Under the pieces are notes generated by a model. That model did no database searches. It was given only the letters and a program-made list of their open reading frames with translations, and was not told the origin of the DNA. From Ligula intestinalis (lineage: Eukaryota; Platyhelminthes; Cestoda; Diphyllobothriidea; Diphyllobothriidae), in NCBI GenBank assembly GCA_036362985.1, contig JAYGXS010000005.1, positions 8,655,073-8,719,072 on the forward strand: 64,000 nucleotides of DNA, written 5' to 3'. The translations under genes were made by a program, and so were the position numbers. This document shows positions 1-13,400 of the stretch, piece after piece. Positions within the stretch are counted from its first letter, which is position 1. Each line of letters opens with the position of its first letter.

Positions 1-22
1 TTCCGGCGATACTCTATGCGTA

Positions 23-46
23 TACTACTACTACTACAACTACTAC

Positions 47-88
<42 letters not shown>

Positions 89-105
89 CATTTCTACTAC
101 TATTT
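23..105. repeat. (CTA)n microsatellite
   Basis: Nearly pure TAC/CTA trinucleotide tract with a few single-base interruptions, running into the CTA-rich dispersed repeat that follows. Confidence 0.95.
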
Positions 106-600
106 AATGGCGATGCAACTGAGCAACATTATTACTGATACTATTACTGTCGCTACTATAAGTCAGAGGTGACGCTGAGGCTCATCTCCCCTCTATCACA
201 ACTAGGAGTGTGCCTCTGGGTTCCTACTACTCCGAGTAAATGCCTGTCTGAGGCCGGGAGCACACCATGACTTGCCTTGATTTCTGCGCTCTCACCTCTA
301 TCCATAAAAGTTCGTTTCAGATTCTACTTACTACTAACTAGCAATGTACCTGAGTTTTAGTAGTACTGATACTATTGCTGATGGTACTATTAGTCAGAGG
401 TGCATAGATTAAAAATCCAGCTGGGGCTCATATCCCCTTGATGTCAACAAGGAGTGAGAATGTGGGTTTAAGCTATTTCTAGTAAATGCATGTTTGAGAC
501 CCTGAGAATCCCGGGGCTGGCCTCGGTTTTCGTCCTCCTAACTCCATTCCGTAGGCTATGTCCGTTTCTACTAGTTTCGGACTACGTTGACTAGGATACT
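106..600 (+). repeat. Two tandem copies of a CTA-rich dispersed repeat
   Basis: Two similar units (about 130-330 and 350-600) share the string order TACTAT..AGTCAGAGGTG, GGGCTCAT.TCCCCT, GGAGTG and GTAAATGC.TGT. A third copy lies inverted at about 31880-32120. No coding capacity is seen. Confidence 0.7.
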
Positions 601-1325
601 GCTGCTAGAAGTAATATGCCAATGCCATGACTTCTAATACTAGTTATCATACCTACAAATAGGAATTATAATTTATTGTAATGCAAGTGCGGCATAAACA
701 GTTCAATAATAGGTGACCTGCTACTACTCACCGTTTGGCTGAACTTTTATTTGGGTGTGGCTATATGGATATAGTACATAACGAGCTTCCTAAGGTAGGC
801 AGTGAAGTCAGAAAAACGTATGACTTCGGTTTAACTTATTGGCGCTGGCCATTTTGCAGACATTTTCCTAGTCGATCTTGGTTCCGGACTTGCAGTAAGA
901 TCACTGCATGATTACCAATTTCCGGATATGCGATATCCAGTTGAAAAAATATTTGCTGCTTAGTGATGAGGTCATTGGGCAAATAGCCATGAGGGGCACT
1001 TTAATTGCTACCTCAGGAAAAAACGGATCTAACATTAATAGATCAACGCAGTTTACTGATTCGTGGTCCAGTCTATCTGGACTCTAGGCGATTTTAAATG
1101 CAAGGCCATTATCTGGAAATCGGCGCCAAAGCTGGTGTGTGGCGTCGCAAAGAGTGAAGCAATTTACCCTGAAATGAAACCGCACAGGCAAGAATGTAGT
1201 TTCATTCGAGGCCCATCACCTGGCACGTTTGCATCAAATGCGTATTTGGTACAATTGTTCAACCTTAATAGTTATTGGATGGCGGAACCGCAAAAGCGAT
1301 CAATCTGCGTGGAGGGGGCACTTAC

Positions 1326-1403
1326 CTTGCTTTTTTCAAGGTCACAGAGTTTCGTATTGGCCACTTCCACTGCCTCCTTGTACGCATACATCAGTTCGAT
1401 TTC
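1326..1403 (-). CDS. Exon 7 of the F-BAR RhoGAP-like gene
   Basis: 78 bases, 26 codons, phase 0 at both ends. The acceptor is CATCAAG after a CT-rich tract and the donor GTAAGT. It encodes [20 protein letters not shown] then DLEKSK. The peptide fits the helix after the linker in GMIP/ARHGAP45 proteins (pattern YxxCVxxANxRQxxLExxK) and continues exon 6 in frame. It is the last exon inside the window. Confidence 0.72.
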
Positions 1404-4400
1404 CTTGATGGAGAGAGAGAGAAAAGGCAATAGTATTAGCTGACTAAGGATGAATTTAGCAAAATTAAATATTGCTTCAAATGCTTTCGACTCGACTGAT
1501 TTGGACTAAAATATATAAGAAACATTATTAAAGAAAACAAGCGTGATCCGTTTTGATCTAACTGACAGCGCTAGCTCCGGAGCCTGCGACTCAACAGTTA
1601 GGCCTCATTCTCAGGTTTTGTGTAAGGTGGTCAGTACTACTAAGCGTCACGCAAAAGCGATTTCACTTATCGGGGAAAGTTGAAGTTTCAAGACATAAAA
1701 TACAGTGGATTCCCTGCCTCCTAAAAGGTCCGCCAAAATTGTCAAACGTGCTTCCAATTCAAACCAATAACTTAAGTAGGTTTGTAATACGGATTATCGT
1801 ACAGCCTAGTCTCAACATATTTTTCTCATGTCAGAAGGCTGGCTTTTGGACGATATTTTTAGGGGCTTGCACAAAGTACATTCTTTAAAAATGACTACTT
1901 AAGCCTGATGCACAGTAGATTCACTATCTCATGAAACGTCACCCGGACTTCTGGAATGAGTTTTTTATTGAAACATATTAATTGTGGATGGATGTAACAT
2001 CAACGATCGTACAACCTAATCTAAACATATTTTGGAAACCACAGGATGCCGGCTTCTTAGCGAGCTTCTTTCTGTTGTCCAAAAGAATAGTATGTACTAT
2101 AAAAAGTAATTAATTTAGAAGCATGCGTTATTGTCATTGATTTTGACTGCCTTTATAAATTCAAGTATATTTTTTGGAAAACATGCACAAAGTTATTTCT
2201 TGTACTCGTTTGGTAGCAAATTACGCCTTCTTTAAATGTTGTACGTAACAAAAAGGTATCGTTCGGTTTTAAAAAGTTTCCTTATTGCCGAATAATTTTG
2301 AAACCTAGTGACTGCTACACTGGAATTCAAGGTTTACAAACTGCGCACTGTGTACATCCTGTTTGAGGAAGCGTAAGTTTTCGCCTTCAGCTTGGGAAAG
2401 ATCTCACATAGTTTTCATAAAAGGTTGCAATTGACATAGAGCATGCTTCATACAGTAACGGCTGCATTAACAAATTGATGGATAAGAGGTTCGAGGAATG
2501 AACACCTATAAATTGTAAAAAAGCTCAAAATAATATATTTTAAATCAAAAGATACCCTTTCTTTAAGTATAAATTTAAAGAAGGCGTAATTTGCTACCGA
2601 ACGAGTACAAAAATAATTTTTCGTGCATTTTTTCCATAAAATATGTCTGAATTTATAAAGGCAGTCAAATCAATTACAATAACGCATAGTACTTAAGTAG
2701 CCACTTTTTATAGTGCATACTTTTACTAAGCGGTCAGAAACAAACTCATTAAAAAGCTGGCATCCTAACGTGACTTTAATATATTGAGATGAAACTGTAC
2801 GTTCGTCACTTCTCAAATCATACGTAATTAATATGTTTGAATCGAAAACGCATTCCAGAATTCCGGGTGACATTTCATGAGATAGGAAATCTATTGTATT
2901 TTCCTCAGAGATTTGCACTGCACCTAGGAGTTCAAGTATATATTTGATAGAAAATTTGCACAAACACATTTTTTGTGTGCTTGCTTGATAGCAGGTTACA
3001 CCTTCTTGAAATATTATACATGAAGGAATGATATCTTTACAAACTTTTATGACGAAGATGTATCCTCTTCTCTAGTTTGTATAGAAATATGAACTTTTCC
3101 CATGAACAGCAGAATTTAATTTGTAAACCTAGAAATCAAGTGTATTGGCTGGTAGCATTTAAATTTTTCTACGGTAATTGAGCATTTTTAAAAACTAAGT
3201 TACACCTTTTCCTCAAGTGTGGTCGCTGATGAATGCACAGTTTTTTACCAAATGTGGACAAAGGCACATTGTTGTGCATGTTTTCAAAAAGTATGTTTGA
3301 AATTCTATGTGTCATTAAATTTTTTTTATCTACATTATTAGACACTTTTATAAAATAAAATTTTTCAGGCTGTTAAAAAAGAAGCTCTTATCAGAGCCAG
3401 CATCTTGCCATGGACGAAATATCTCGAGATTAAGCTGTAAGCTAGTCAGTACTAAAACTGTAGTTAAATAATTTGTTCTGACCGAAAGCACATTTGACAA
3501 TGTCGGTTGACATTCCTTGAGAAAAGGAATCTGCCGTTCGTTGCGAGCTTTCAGTGAACGGAACCCCCTAGTTGATTTGCCGTACGAGAACGAACAGTAA
3601 AACAGATTTTTCGATACTTCAATACTTCGAAGAATCTTCAGCATACAGAGTTCTTTTGAAGTCCAAATGTTGTCTAAATAGTCAGGCATACCTGGATCAT
3701 TATTACTGCTGGAGGGTTGTTGCATAGTAAAGAGGGCTCATACGGTCACTTATAAAGGACACGAAAATTAGAACCGTCCACAACACAAATGGTTTTGCGC
3801 CAAAGTCCAGAGACAACTAAGGGGTTAGGTTAAAGTTTAACTTTATTGTTAATTTTAGGGGTTACGTTTAGTACTCATTTTTGGCGTTAGGTCTATGGTT
3901 AAGGTTAAGTTATGATAAAGGTAACTGTTTACTATCGTTTTATGGTATTTTAGGGGGTGGTATGTGTTAAGACGAACGCTCCAGCTAAGTCTTATGCTAG
4001 GTCTACTAATGGGTTTAGGAGACAGAAATAGCTACCTCCTGCTGGAAGTGTGCAAAGCACCACCTTTATTACTTGCCTGGAGCGCTCCCTATCCAGGTCA
4101 GGCTGCCAGGCAGATTATCCTTACTAATTATATACCTATCGTCCCAATATGTAGTCCTATGGAAACGGTGGTTAAAGGGGTTTTGAGAGGTGGGGAATTA
4201 GGATAGGCAGTGAAGGAACTATGCGGAATTAAATGGAAAATGGAAAAATGTAGTTGAACATGATTCCTGCGGGCATTGGGAGTAAGTTGTTCCGCATTTA
4301 AATTAAAGGTGTGCGCGGCGTTTCGCGCTGCGGACTATACTACTTGAACTCCAGAACTGTAAGATGGACCTCAGGTAGGTTGAAGTAGACGACCTCCTAC

Positions 4401-7400
4401 CAACAATTTATATTTTTTTAGGAATTTCAGAAAACCTGCATTTTGGTGATCGGGTTTTCCGCAATACGTTAAAGGATTATACAAATTAGAAAAACTTACA
4501 GATATAAATCAACAAAATTTATAAATATAATAAAATAAATATGCATAGTGCATTCATTAAAGTATATTCCACTGCCTATACTAATTCTCCATCCAGAAAA
4601 TCTATAACCACCGTTTCCATAGAACAACGGGTGCACTACTTTAAATACGGTTGCTTGGATGAATGCCAACTGTTTGAGTTTGGACGGCCAACATTAACGG
4701 CAAGAAGTATGGTATGATTTTAAAAAGTTTTTCAAAGATCCTGGTAAAAACAAGACAATTCGCTAAAAGTGAGCTTAGACATCATTGCCACAAAAAAATA
4801 CAAATTGCCAATGCAAGCAAACATGCGAGTCCCAGTAAGTAATTGAGACGAAGAAGAAGATTCGATCGCTGGGACAACACTTTTATTCGCCTGACGTTTC
4901 GACATCCGTTATGGATTCTTCATCGAGACATCAGCAGAAAACCGTTCCACAAACCAGTGATACATGCACTAAAAGTTACAGCATCTACAGGACACAGTCA
5001 CAACTGCACACTTTTGACAACGATAATTAATAATAAATACCGGTCAGCAATCAAGTAACGCACACGAGGGCAATTATCGTTAATTGTCGTTGTCATGGGT
5101 GTGTAGTAATGACTGTATCCCATAAATACTACAACTTCCTGTGCATACATCAACCGCTTCTGCTAATGTTGTTTGCTGATGTTTCTGGTGAGGGATCCAC
5201 GACGGATTTCGAAACGTGAGGCGAAAAACAGTGTTGTCCCACCGATCGAATCTTCTTCTTCTCAAGATAAAAAGTATTAACGGTAGGGCTTTCTTGTGAG
5301 GCCGGCTAATGAAAATAGGCTTCCTTTGGGCTCATAACGGTCAAACGGGTAGCTCTAACAGTTTTCTTGGTCTTTATGTTTTTTTTTATTAACCAATACG
5401 GTTACTTTTTATTTTAATTTAATTTTTTGAATTTAATTTTTTCAATTCCACAAGCTTTTCTTTTACGAACGGGTTTATTGAGGCAAATCAATTAAAAGTG
5501 ACTTAAATGTATCTTCTACTGCACACTTACCACGCATTAAACACGCATCACCTGTTTTTTAACCAGATATTAACCCTTAGTTGCGAATTCACAAGACACT
5601 TGGGTGGGAAGAATTTATTTTCGGGCGCTCGCACAAGAAAGCTCCACCATCATCCATCCCTTCCCGTAGTCTCGAACGTTCAAAAAAAAAACTGGCCTTC
5701 AGAGTAGGGATGAGTTGTTTCTCTTAAATGACCTCTCACCTGGCCCTAGTCACTAGCGGGAAGAAACCGGACAAGTGGCAGTAAATTCTTAGGCGTACGC
5801 TCTAGGAACCTAGACTGGCCAACCCAAAACATTTGGCGGTGGACAAATGCTCATCACAACAACCCAAAAATTGTTTGATGAACACTCACTGAGTGGTTAC
5901 AGGGCTCATTCATCCCGTTCTGCCTGGTGGCTGGCTCTCGAATCCCGTACGCAGCCACATAGCGGCTAGTAGTGTCGGCAGGTTAATATTTCCCGTAAAG
6001 ATAAGGAAGGCTGGAATGGCCAGCCAGCCATACCCAATCCGAGGCGGTCCCCCGACGGGAACTCAAATTAGCGACTTTGAAGCAAGACAACGAGTCCGCG
6101 GCGGGACGGGCTACAATGTTGGACTTCTTAAGAATAGGTCGCGGGTTCGAGTCTCGGATGGTGCATCAGGTATGGGTGATTATGGCCGGCTGATGGCGGT
6201 GAATGAGACAGAACTGGCAATTCCAGTCTCTCTTGTCTTTGTTCATCAACGCCAAAAACTAAATTCCATGGGAACTTTTCTAGAAAGATGATGAAACACC
6301 ATCTTAAAGCTAGTTGGTCCGCTCAGATTCTGTCATCAATATCTTATTTGCTCCACAATAATGTCCGTTCGTCGAAAAGCCGATATCTAGAGGGAATAAC
6401 GACGGAGTTGAACAAAGCTGTTCTGATCGGCGTGCAAGCTTATAAAAATATTTACACAGTTCCCTTCACTTACGTCCTGACCTTCCTAACGTGTTTTCTT
6501 ATCAGTCGACATGGAGGGCCCTAACAGTGGTCGTACCCGTGCCATCGTCGGACGCCGCTGTGACATAAAATTCGCTCAAACTGTCAGGCGTAGTGCAAAC
6601 TGGCCCAGTTATACGCCACGGACGATGGTGGCCAAGGGGAGGGGGGGGGGTGAGGGAGGAGCCGGGAGCTGGGAGAGGCAGCACCATTCTGTCTTCTGAC
6701 AGTTTGGTGACCAGTTTGGACTTCTTTTTCGGGCCGTCAACATTTTGGAATTGTACTGTCAACCTACAAAAGGCAGGACCAGGCAGTATGCACCAGCGTG
6801 CGTGGGTGTAAGTGCTGAGCGGCGATCCGAGTTTTGGCCGCCGCGTGTCTGTTCGCAGCGGAACATGACGACACAGTCATCCTGGTTCACTCGTTGCGAC
6901 GGTGGCGGGCTGGTTCAATTTATCGTGTCTATCATGAGACAATGACGAACGTTCACCGAGCACCGTTCACGGAGCACCTTCGTCCCGCTCCGCCTTTACT
7001 TTGGGCCTTGATCCCCGACAGCAGCCGTAGCAGCTTAGTAGTACAGACAGACAGTACTGTCGCCAAAGACAAGGGAGACTGAAGTGGCCGTTTCTGACTT
7101 ATTATCCGTCATCAGTCAGTCATTCCCAGACAAAAGAGGTGCATCCCCCGAGCCCCGAACTCGCGACCTTTTGATAAGGGTCTCAAGCTCTAGCCAGTGG
7201 GCTACGGATTCGTTGTCTTGCCGTGGCTCAATGGCTAGGGCGGTAAAAGCTGATCAAAAAGTCGCGTGTTCGAGGCTCTGGTGTCGTGCGTGCAAATAAC
7301 CGATCACGTTTTAAAAATAATTGCTGTGGAAAATCACTTGAGGAGGGGGCATCCTTCTCAGGATATTAGTGGCATTAGACCGAGTTGGCCGTGAAGTCCT

Positions 7401-10400
7401 ATGCTGTGAAGTCAAGGCTGGGCGAGTGTGTATTAATGGTACTTCTGCAGAGAGTCGTCTTGTTTCATGGCCTTTAAGGACACCCAGAGGAAATAAAATC
7501 TCAACGAAATACTGTCTACCTTTTGAAGCAACGATCGTGGCCTTCCGATTGTGCTTATCTGCCTTCTACCAATGTCTCTGTGTGCTTTCAGTGTGTCTGA
7601 AAGAGACACTGGTCACTAGAAGAGGTTGCGATCGCAGAAACAAAATGCTGGGACTGTACTTAGACGAAATCTCACCAACGGACTCTTCAAAGGCATCAAA
7701 CTGGATGCCAACTTAAACAGTACTCTTCTTTACGGTTGAGTGAACATATCCTTGTTCCAGGTTGTTGTATGAATAACAAAGGCAACTTTAACAATTGTTT
7801 ATTATTCTGAGCCCTCGAAATCATATGGGAGTCCATCATTAGAGATGGTAGTAGCAATAAGAGAAGCCAGTCACAGAATGTATAAACCAATCGATAATCG
7901 AGGACGCAGACCTGAAGGTGACTGCGCCGGGGTGACTGTGCTGGCATCAGATCGAGACATCGATCTACTATGCTTCCACCCAAGGATTTGTCTTGTATCA
8001 TTCGCGGTCTTCGGTTGCGTGGGCGATTATCCCGACCGCTGCCAAGTTAAACACATGGTCCATTCCGTATATGTGGGCAGCCTCTTACGATATTGCTTCG
8101 CCCTGCGCCACCCCCCAACCAACTTGCATTCATGAATGCACTGTCTGACCTATGTAGTAAGAAGGATAATAAACGCATGCAATGGGATACACTTACTCCA
8201 TCACTTCGCAGGATTTAGTCTGCCTTCAATTTTCATGACCCTCCTGCCAAGGCTAGTTTTGACTCGGTATGTAATTCAAAGGCATTTATGTGCTTGATCA
8301 CTTTTGACCTTTAACTCATCTATGAGAGAGCATGCGGTGTTGTTGGGGGTATCTAGGTCTGAGTCCTTCGGGGCCAAACATGTAGGCATTGCTACAATCG
8401 CACCGTCTGCGGCCGTCCGGTGGACTTTGAGTCAGGCTTCAATGTCTCCTTCGTATCGTGGTCTGTATGACCCTCCTACACAGACCAGATCCGAGCCAGC
8501 TGTGGTGGCACACTTAGGGGTGGCTCCGTTCGTACTAGTCACCTGTGCCATCTCCCGTCTTCAGTTTTCTTGACTTGCGGAGACTGGAAGAGGGGGGAGA
8601 TGGTGCGACAGAAGCTGTGCAAGTCTTCTCCAACTATAATTTAATTTACGCACAAGTCACCGTCCCTGCGTCACCATGCTGCTTCCTTTTCAGCACTGCC
8701 AACTGACGCATTTATGTGTGAAGGGGCTACTGAGTGGACTGGGAGTCAGGGGGCGCCGGCTCATTCTAATCCCCTGGTTATGTGGATCCTGGTGCGTGTG
8801 TCCAAGAGGGGCCAGGTCATGCTGTGGCACGCGCAGACGGATGGGCCGACCCTGTCCGTCAGTGCGCCAATCCCAGCTCAGGCGACCAACAAGTTAGGCG
8901 GTGGTGGAGATATCACGGTGTGTGTTTGACTTGGATGGTCACCAACGGATGAAATAACTCGGCCAGTCCACTGTGTTTCTCGATGTGTGGAGTAGCTGAC
9001 TGGCGGACTGACAGTTAGGCTGCAATGGCTCCTTCCTAATTTGGCCTTTGTGGAACTCCCACGCTGGTGGGAGCCTCTGACAAGGCAGTTTTGTTTTGTT
9101 GCGCAAAATGCCTGTGCCCTCCCTCATCGCCGGTGTTCTTGATTTTGCCATGACATTAGGTGCAGGTGTTGGAGGGGTCAATGACTTAAGTAGATTCTCA
9201 GCGAGTCTTCTTTCCCACGGGAGTCGCCGGGTTTGCCTCAGCTTGTTGAAGCTGGTGGCGGACATCCTCGGACAGGAAGGTCGAAGTGTCGGCCCTCGTC
9301 AGAACTAATGGCCGAATAATAACATACGTTGCGCTAGGGAAGTGAAGGGCACAGCCTTTTACTTCAACGCAGGAAATGTATGTATCTGCGAGTGCCACTC
9401 TGACCTAACCATATGGTGTGCTGATTCAAAACAGGCGGGTTGGGTGGATGGCTGGACAAAACAGCCGTCAGGCCCGCCCTGACTGCACGGACTAGCATCC
9501 AACTGTCATTCTCACTGCGTGCGCAAGTGGCTGTGCTGACAGTTGTGCCGAAAATGTTAGAAATGACGGATAATAATGTTTATGCCCTCTACTGCGATCG
9601 TTGCTAACCTACAAGACGGACACAGTAAATGAAATCCAGTTGTGTGTCCAGAAAAGCTCGAAAAAGATACCAAATACACAAGAACGTAAGTGTATGAAAA
9701 CCTAACGACGTGCGGGCGTAGTCCCAACGGCGGTGGCGTCAGCCACGGAATCCATGACGAAAAGAAGGATTGACTCGGCAAGATCTCCCGTCATCGGTGA
9801 TCTGTAGTCTATGCATGTCGTCATCGGGACATTTTAGAAACAGTTGCTGCTCGTGGTTTATGCTGCTGAGAGACAAGCCAAAAAGCATTCCCGAGACTGT
9901 GTTTATCTCAGTGGATGTGATTGGTTATTTCCAATAAAAGCGAACACGCGAGTCCCAGGAAGTAATTGAGAAGTAGATTCGACCGTCTGGACTCGTCTAT
10001 AAGTTCTGTTTTAGTTACAGAGAAAGCAACTACGCCGGTGAAACTGAAAATCTTCTCTAGACGTGAATTCCCAAACACACGGCAGCAGTGCGGAGAACTG
10101 ACGCCAACTGCCAAGTTAGGGCCAAACATTCAAATTTGATCAGGCTGACATTCTCGCGAGATGATAATCCTGTGAGTCACGAGTTACTTGAGTTCATGGG
10201 CCCACAGTTTGTAAACAAGTGCAATAACCTGCCCAATCCCTATTCGGTTATGATCCTCATCTTGGTCAAATCAAGTCCCCATTTCGGGGAACGCACAGGC
10301 CAACGCATCGTCTATCACCACCGCCAGGGAACCCGATAGCTAAGCAATCGTTGAGTAAAATTTGACTACGGATAGTGAAAGTTCAGTATGCCAGGTCCGC

Positions 10401-13400
10401 ATGCCGTTCAGCAAGCGAGTAACATGCAAGAGGGCAATTATCGTTAATTTTCGTTGTCATAACTACGCAGTAATGACTGTATTTTATAAATACAACAACT
10501 TCCTGTGCATGTAACACCCACTTTTGCTACTGTTTTCGGCGTCAGGCGAATAAAGTTGTTGTCCCAGCACTCGAATCTTCTTCTTCTCCACCTACTAAGT
10601 GATTGGTTATGTTACGGGATAGTCTGTTAAACCAAACCCTTAGTACAGCTGTCCAAGACAGATATAGATGCCACTTACGTCCTTTTGACCAGCAGCTTCC
10701 GCACACATAGTTGGGTGATCCACGCTGGCAATTAAGCCCAACCTCGTGACATGTATGCATACATTCTTCTTTCTTTATACCGTACCCTCGCTTAATTCTC
10801 ATCCGCGTAACCTTACGCACTTTGTACTGCTCTGCGGTTTAGGTGAACCAGCACAGTAGAGGTTGCCAGCACAGGGATAAAAAGAACACTGGTAGCATCG
10901 GACAATCCAGCCTGGCCTAAAACACGTCTAACCCACGGTGGTGCGCTTTTTCTACCAAGGATCCAGGAAGGACGCCACCTAACTAGCCGTTCAGTTAGTT
11001 TTTAACGCGCAGGAAGGAAACCCTATGATGGTACGCCACTTTGAATAAATTGCGAAAACTGTACAACAGTGCCCGTCGCAGCAGTAAATTGGGTCTCTAA
11101 ATGTCAGCTGGAGTTCTGTTGAGAAGGGAAAGGCCTTGAGAAAAACAGCCTATTTCATTTAGAGACCAGAGAGTGAGAGAGAAAGTTGCTATTTGCGAAT
11201 GTATGTGTGCCACTTTTGGTGAGGTTTTTCAAATCTATACAAACGAAAATGCGAGTTATGGGAAGCAATTGAGGAGAAAAGAAAGTATACGTGATCGCGT
11301 CTAGTTTTTTGCTCTGGTAAACCTGTGAGAATTTTCATGCAGATGGTTCTGATTGGAAATCATGTTGCAGTGTAACCAGAATCTACTTGAAAGAGATCAT
11401 ATTGCGACCAACGAATACTGAGCGTTATTCAGCTCTAGGCAGCTGACGGCTACAACTCGGCACTGGAGACGCGCAAATCAAATAAACTGAATCAATAGGG
11501 TTGAAAGGCTGGATCCATTTTTACTGCCGGTCGCAAACGACGATCTTTCTAGATGATGGTGGGCCTATTCGAAACAAAGTCTAGCAAGGAGGCAAATTGT
11601 ACGTCTTTAACAGGATAAAAATCTGCGGATCACACTTTTAACGTAGCGGTCTGACGGCTTGTAAGAGCAACTTGTATGATTTATTTAGTAACATATGGCC
11701 TAAAAGGAGTATGAAGAGGTACACTGGAAAAAAACATGATCCCATCATGGAGCCAAACTCAGTCTGGCGAGAGTGATCTTCTGAGTAAGAGAAGAAGATA
11801 AACCTAGAAGGTTAGTGCTATTGTTGGCCAGTTGGAGTAGTAAAATGTCCATTAAAAGTGCAATAGACGGCAGCGGAGCGAAAAATGACCGAAAAATTAA
11901 GTTTTCTGCCTTCCCTGGCTTACAAATTGTATTGCTACTTCTTCTCTAGAATGGATTGACTGGAGTATTCGCACGCGCTCGTAACCCTGCTGACGGGCTC
12001 TCGACTAAAAGGTCCGGGCATGGTTGCTAGTTGAAATACTGCAGAGATGGCGCGAGCCCAGCAATTAAATCCGGGTCCGAATAGGTTAGGTGTCCCGCCA
12101 TTCCGTCATGCTGCCGGTGAACGGCGCTGCAGCACCCAAACGATCCCTACCAAGCCGACTTTTCACTGATATCCGATCTGTATTGGTATGTAAGAGTTTG
12201 AAATCCAATAACCCGGTTTCGTTAATTGGCACTTACCACAGGCCATCACCCTTGGCCAAACTGCCACAGTGAGACGAGTTTGCCATTATTTCATTGCATG
12301 GCATAAAAGAGATAATGCTCTAGTCTTATTCCATTGTGTCCATGGCCTTCTGATATATCTACGCGAGACAGCAGATTTTATATGGTGAAATGTTGTTTAG
12401 CTGAAAGCAGCACAGGAAACTTTATGTTGAATTCCAGGAAGAATGACGGCTAGAGTTTAGGTTATGGTTATATTTTCGGGAGTTCCCTATCAGATTAATC
12501 AGTGACCATCCATAAATCTTAATATTTCGGATAAAAACCTCGAAGCCAAGTCTGTGGTCCAATAGGTAGAGCATTGAACTTCTAATTAACCGGTCCCGTG
12601 TTCGAGGCGTGTTTGACACGCCATCAGGGATTGAATATAGAAATAGAATATGGCCCAACCCTTCTCCCTTATCTGCCCTTTTCGTCGGGAAATCTTCGTA
12701 GATAACTGTGGCTAAACCATCCAATTCTTACTGGCTTACTTCTAACAACTATCGGTGCATTAGCTATTCACACACCTGAAAATGATTTCTAGCGTTTTGT
12801 TTTGTAAGAATCAAAAAAGGGTGTGCATAAAAGAATCTCGCGCAAGCCCCCAGCTTGGCATGGCCAACGATTACCTAACTGGCTGCACAGTTCAGCGCTC
12901 TGATTGGACCCTGCATGTAAAGAAAGACAAACTATCGATTTTTAAATTTAAACCTCCTTTGTAACTGTTTGGCCTGATAAGAAGTTACTGAAAGCATTCG
13001 CTCGCGAAAATTGTGTTTTGAATTATCTAATGGGAATTTTGGCAACTTTGAAACAGCCCAAGGATCCCGCGGTGTTAAAGGCACTCAATGGGTACCTAAG
13101 ATTCAACACCAAACTTGCAGAGACGAAAGTACTGGTCAAATTTATTGGAGGCTGCATAGAGAGAAATGAATTTATGAAGGAATATTTGAAAACTTTACGA
13201 AGGAACCATACAGTTATCAACACAAAAACTCTTAGAAGATACGCCAAGAACCAAATGGAAAGCACTCGAGTAAAGATTGATGAACTGGAGCGTCACGTGT
13301 GTCAACGCACTGCCGTTCTAGACACTTTGACCGAGAAAGAAAGACAGGAATTCAGAAACTACTCGCATATTATAGGAATAAAACGTGGGGATGCCAAGAG

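Noticed and set aside
3780..3960. Interstitial telomere-like repeats (GGTTAG words)
   Set aside because: Words are irregular and never form an uninterrupted TTAGGG array.
6502..7082. Overlapping open frames between 6.5 and 7.1 kb
   Set aside because: GC-rich shadow frames on both strands without domains or conserved motifs.
13018..13029. TTG start for the PLE-1 frame
   Set aside because: Non-ATG start is not expected; the first ATG is 13030, though the true start may be upstream or use another mechanism.
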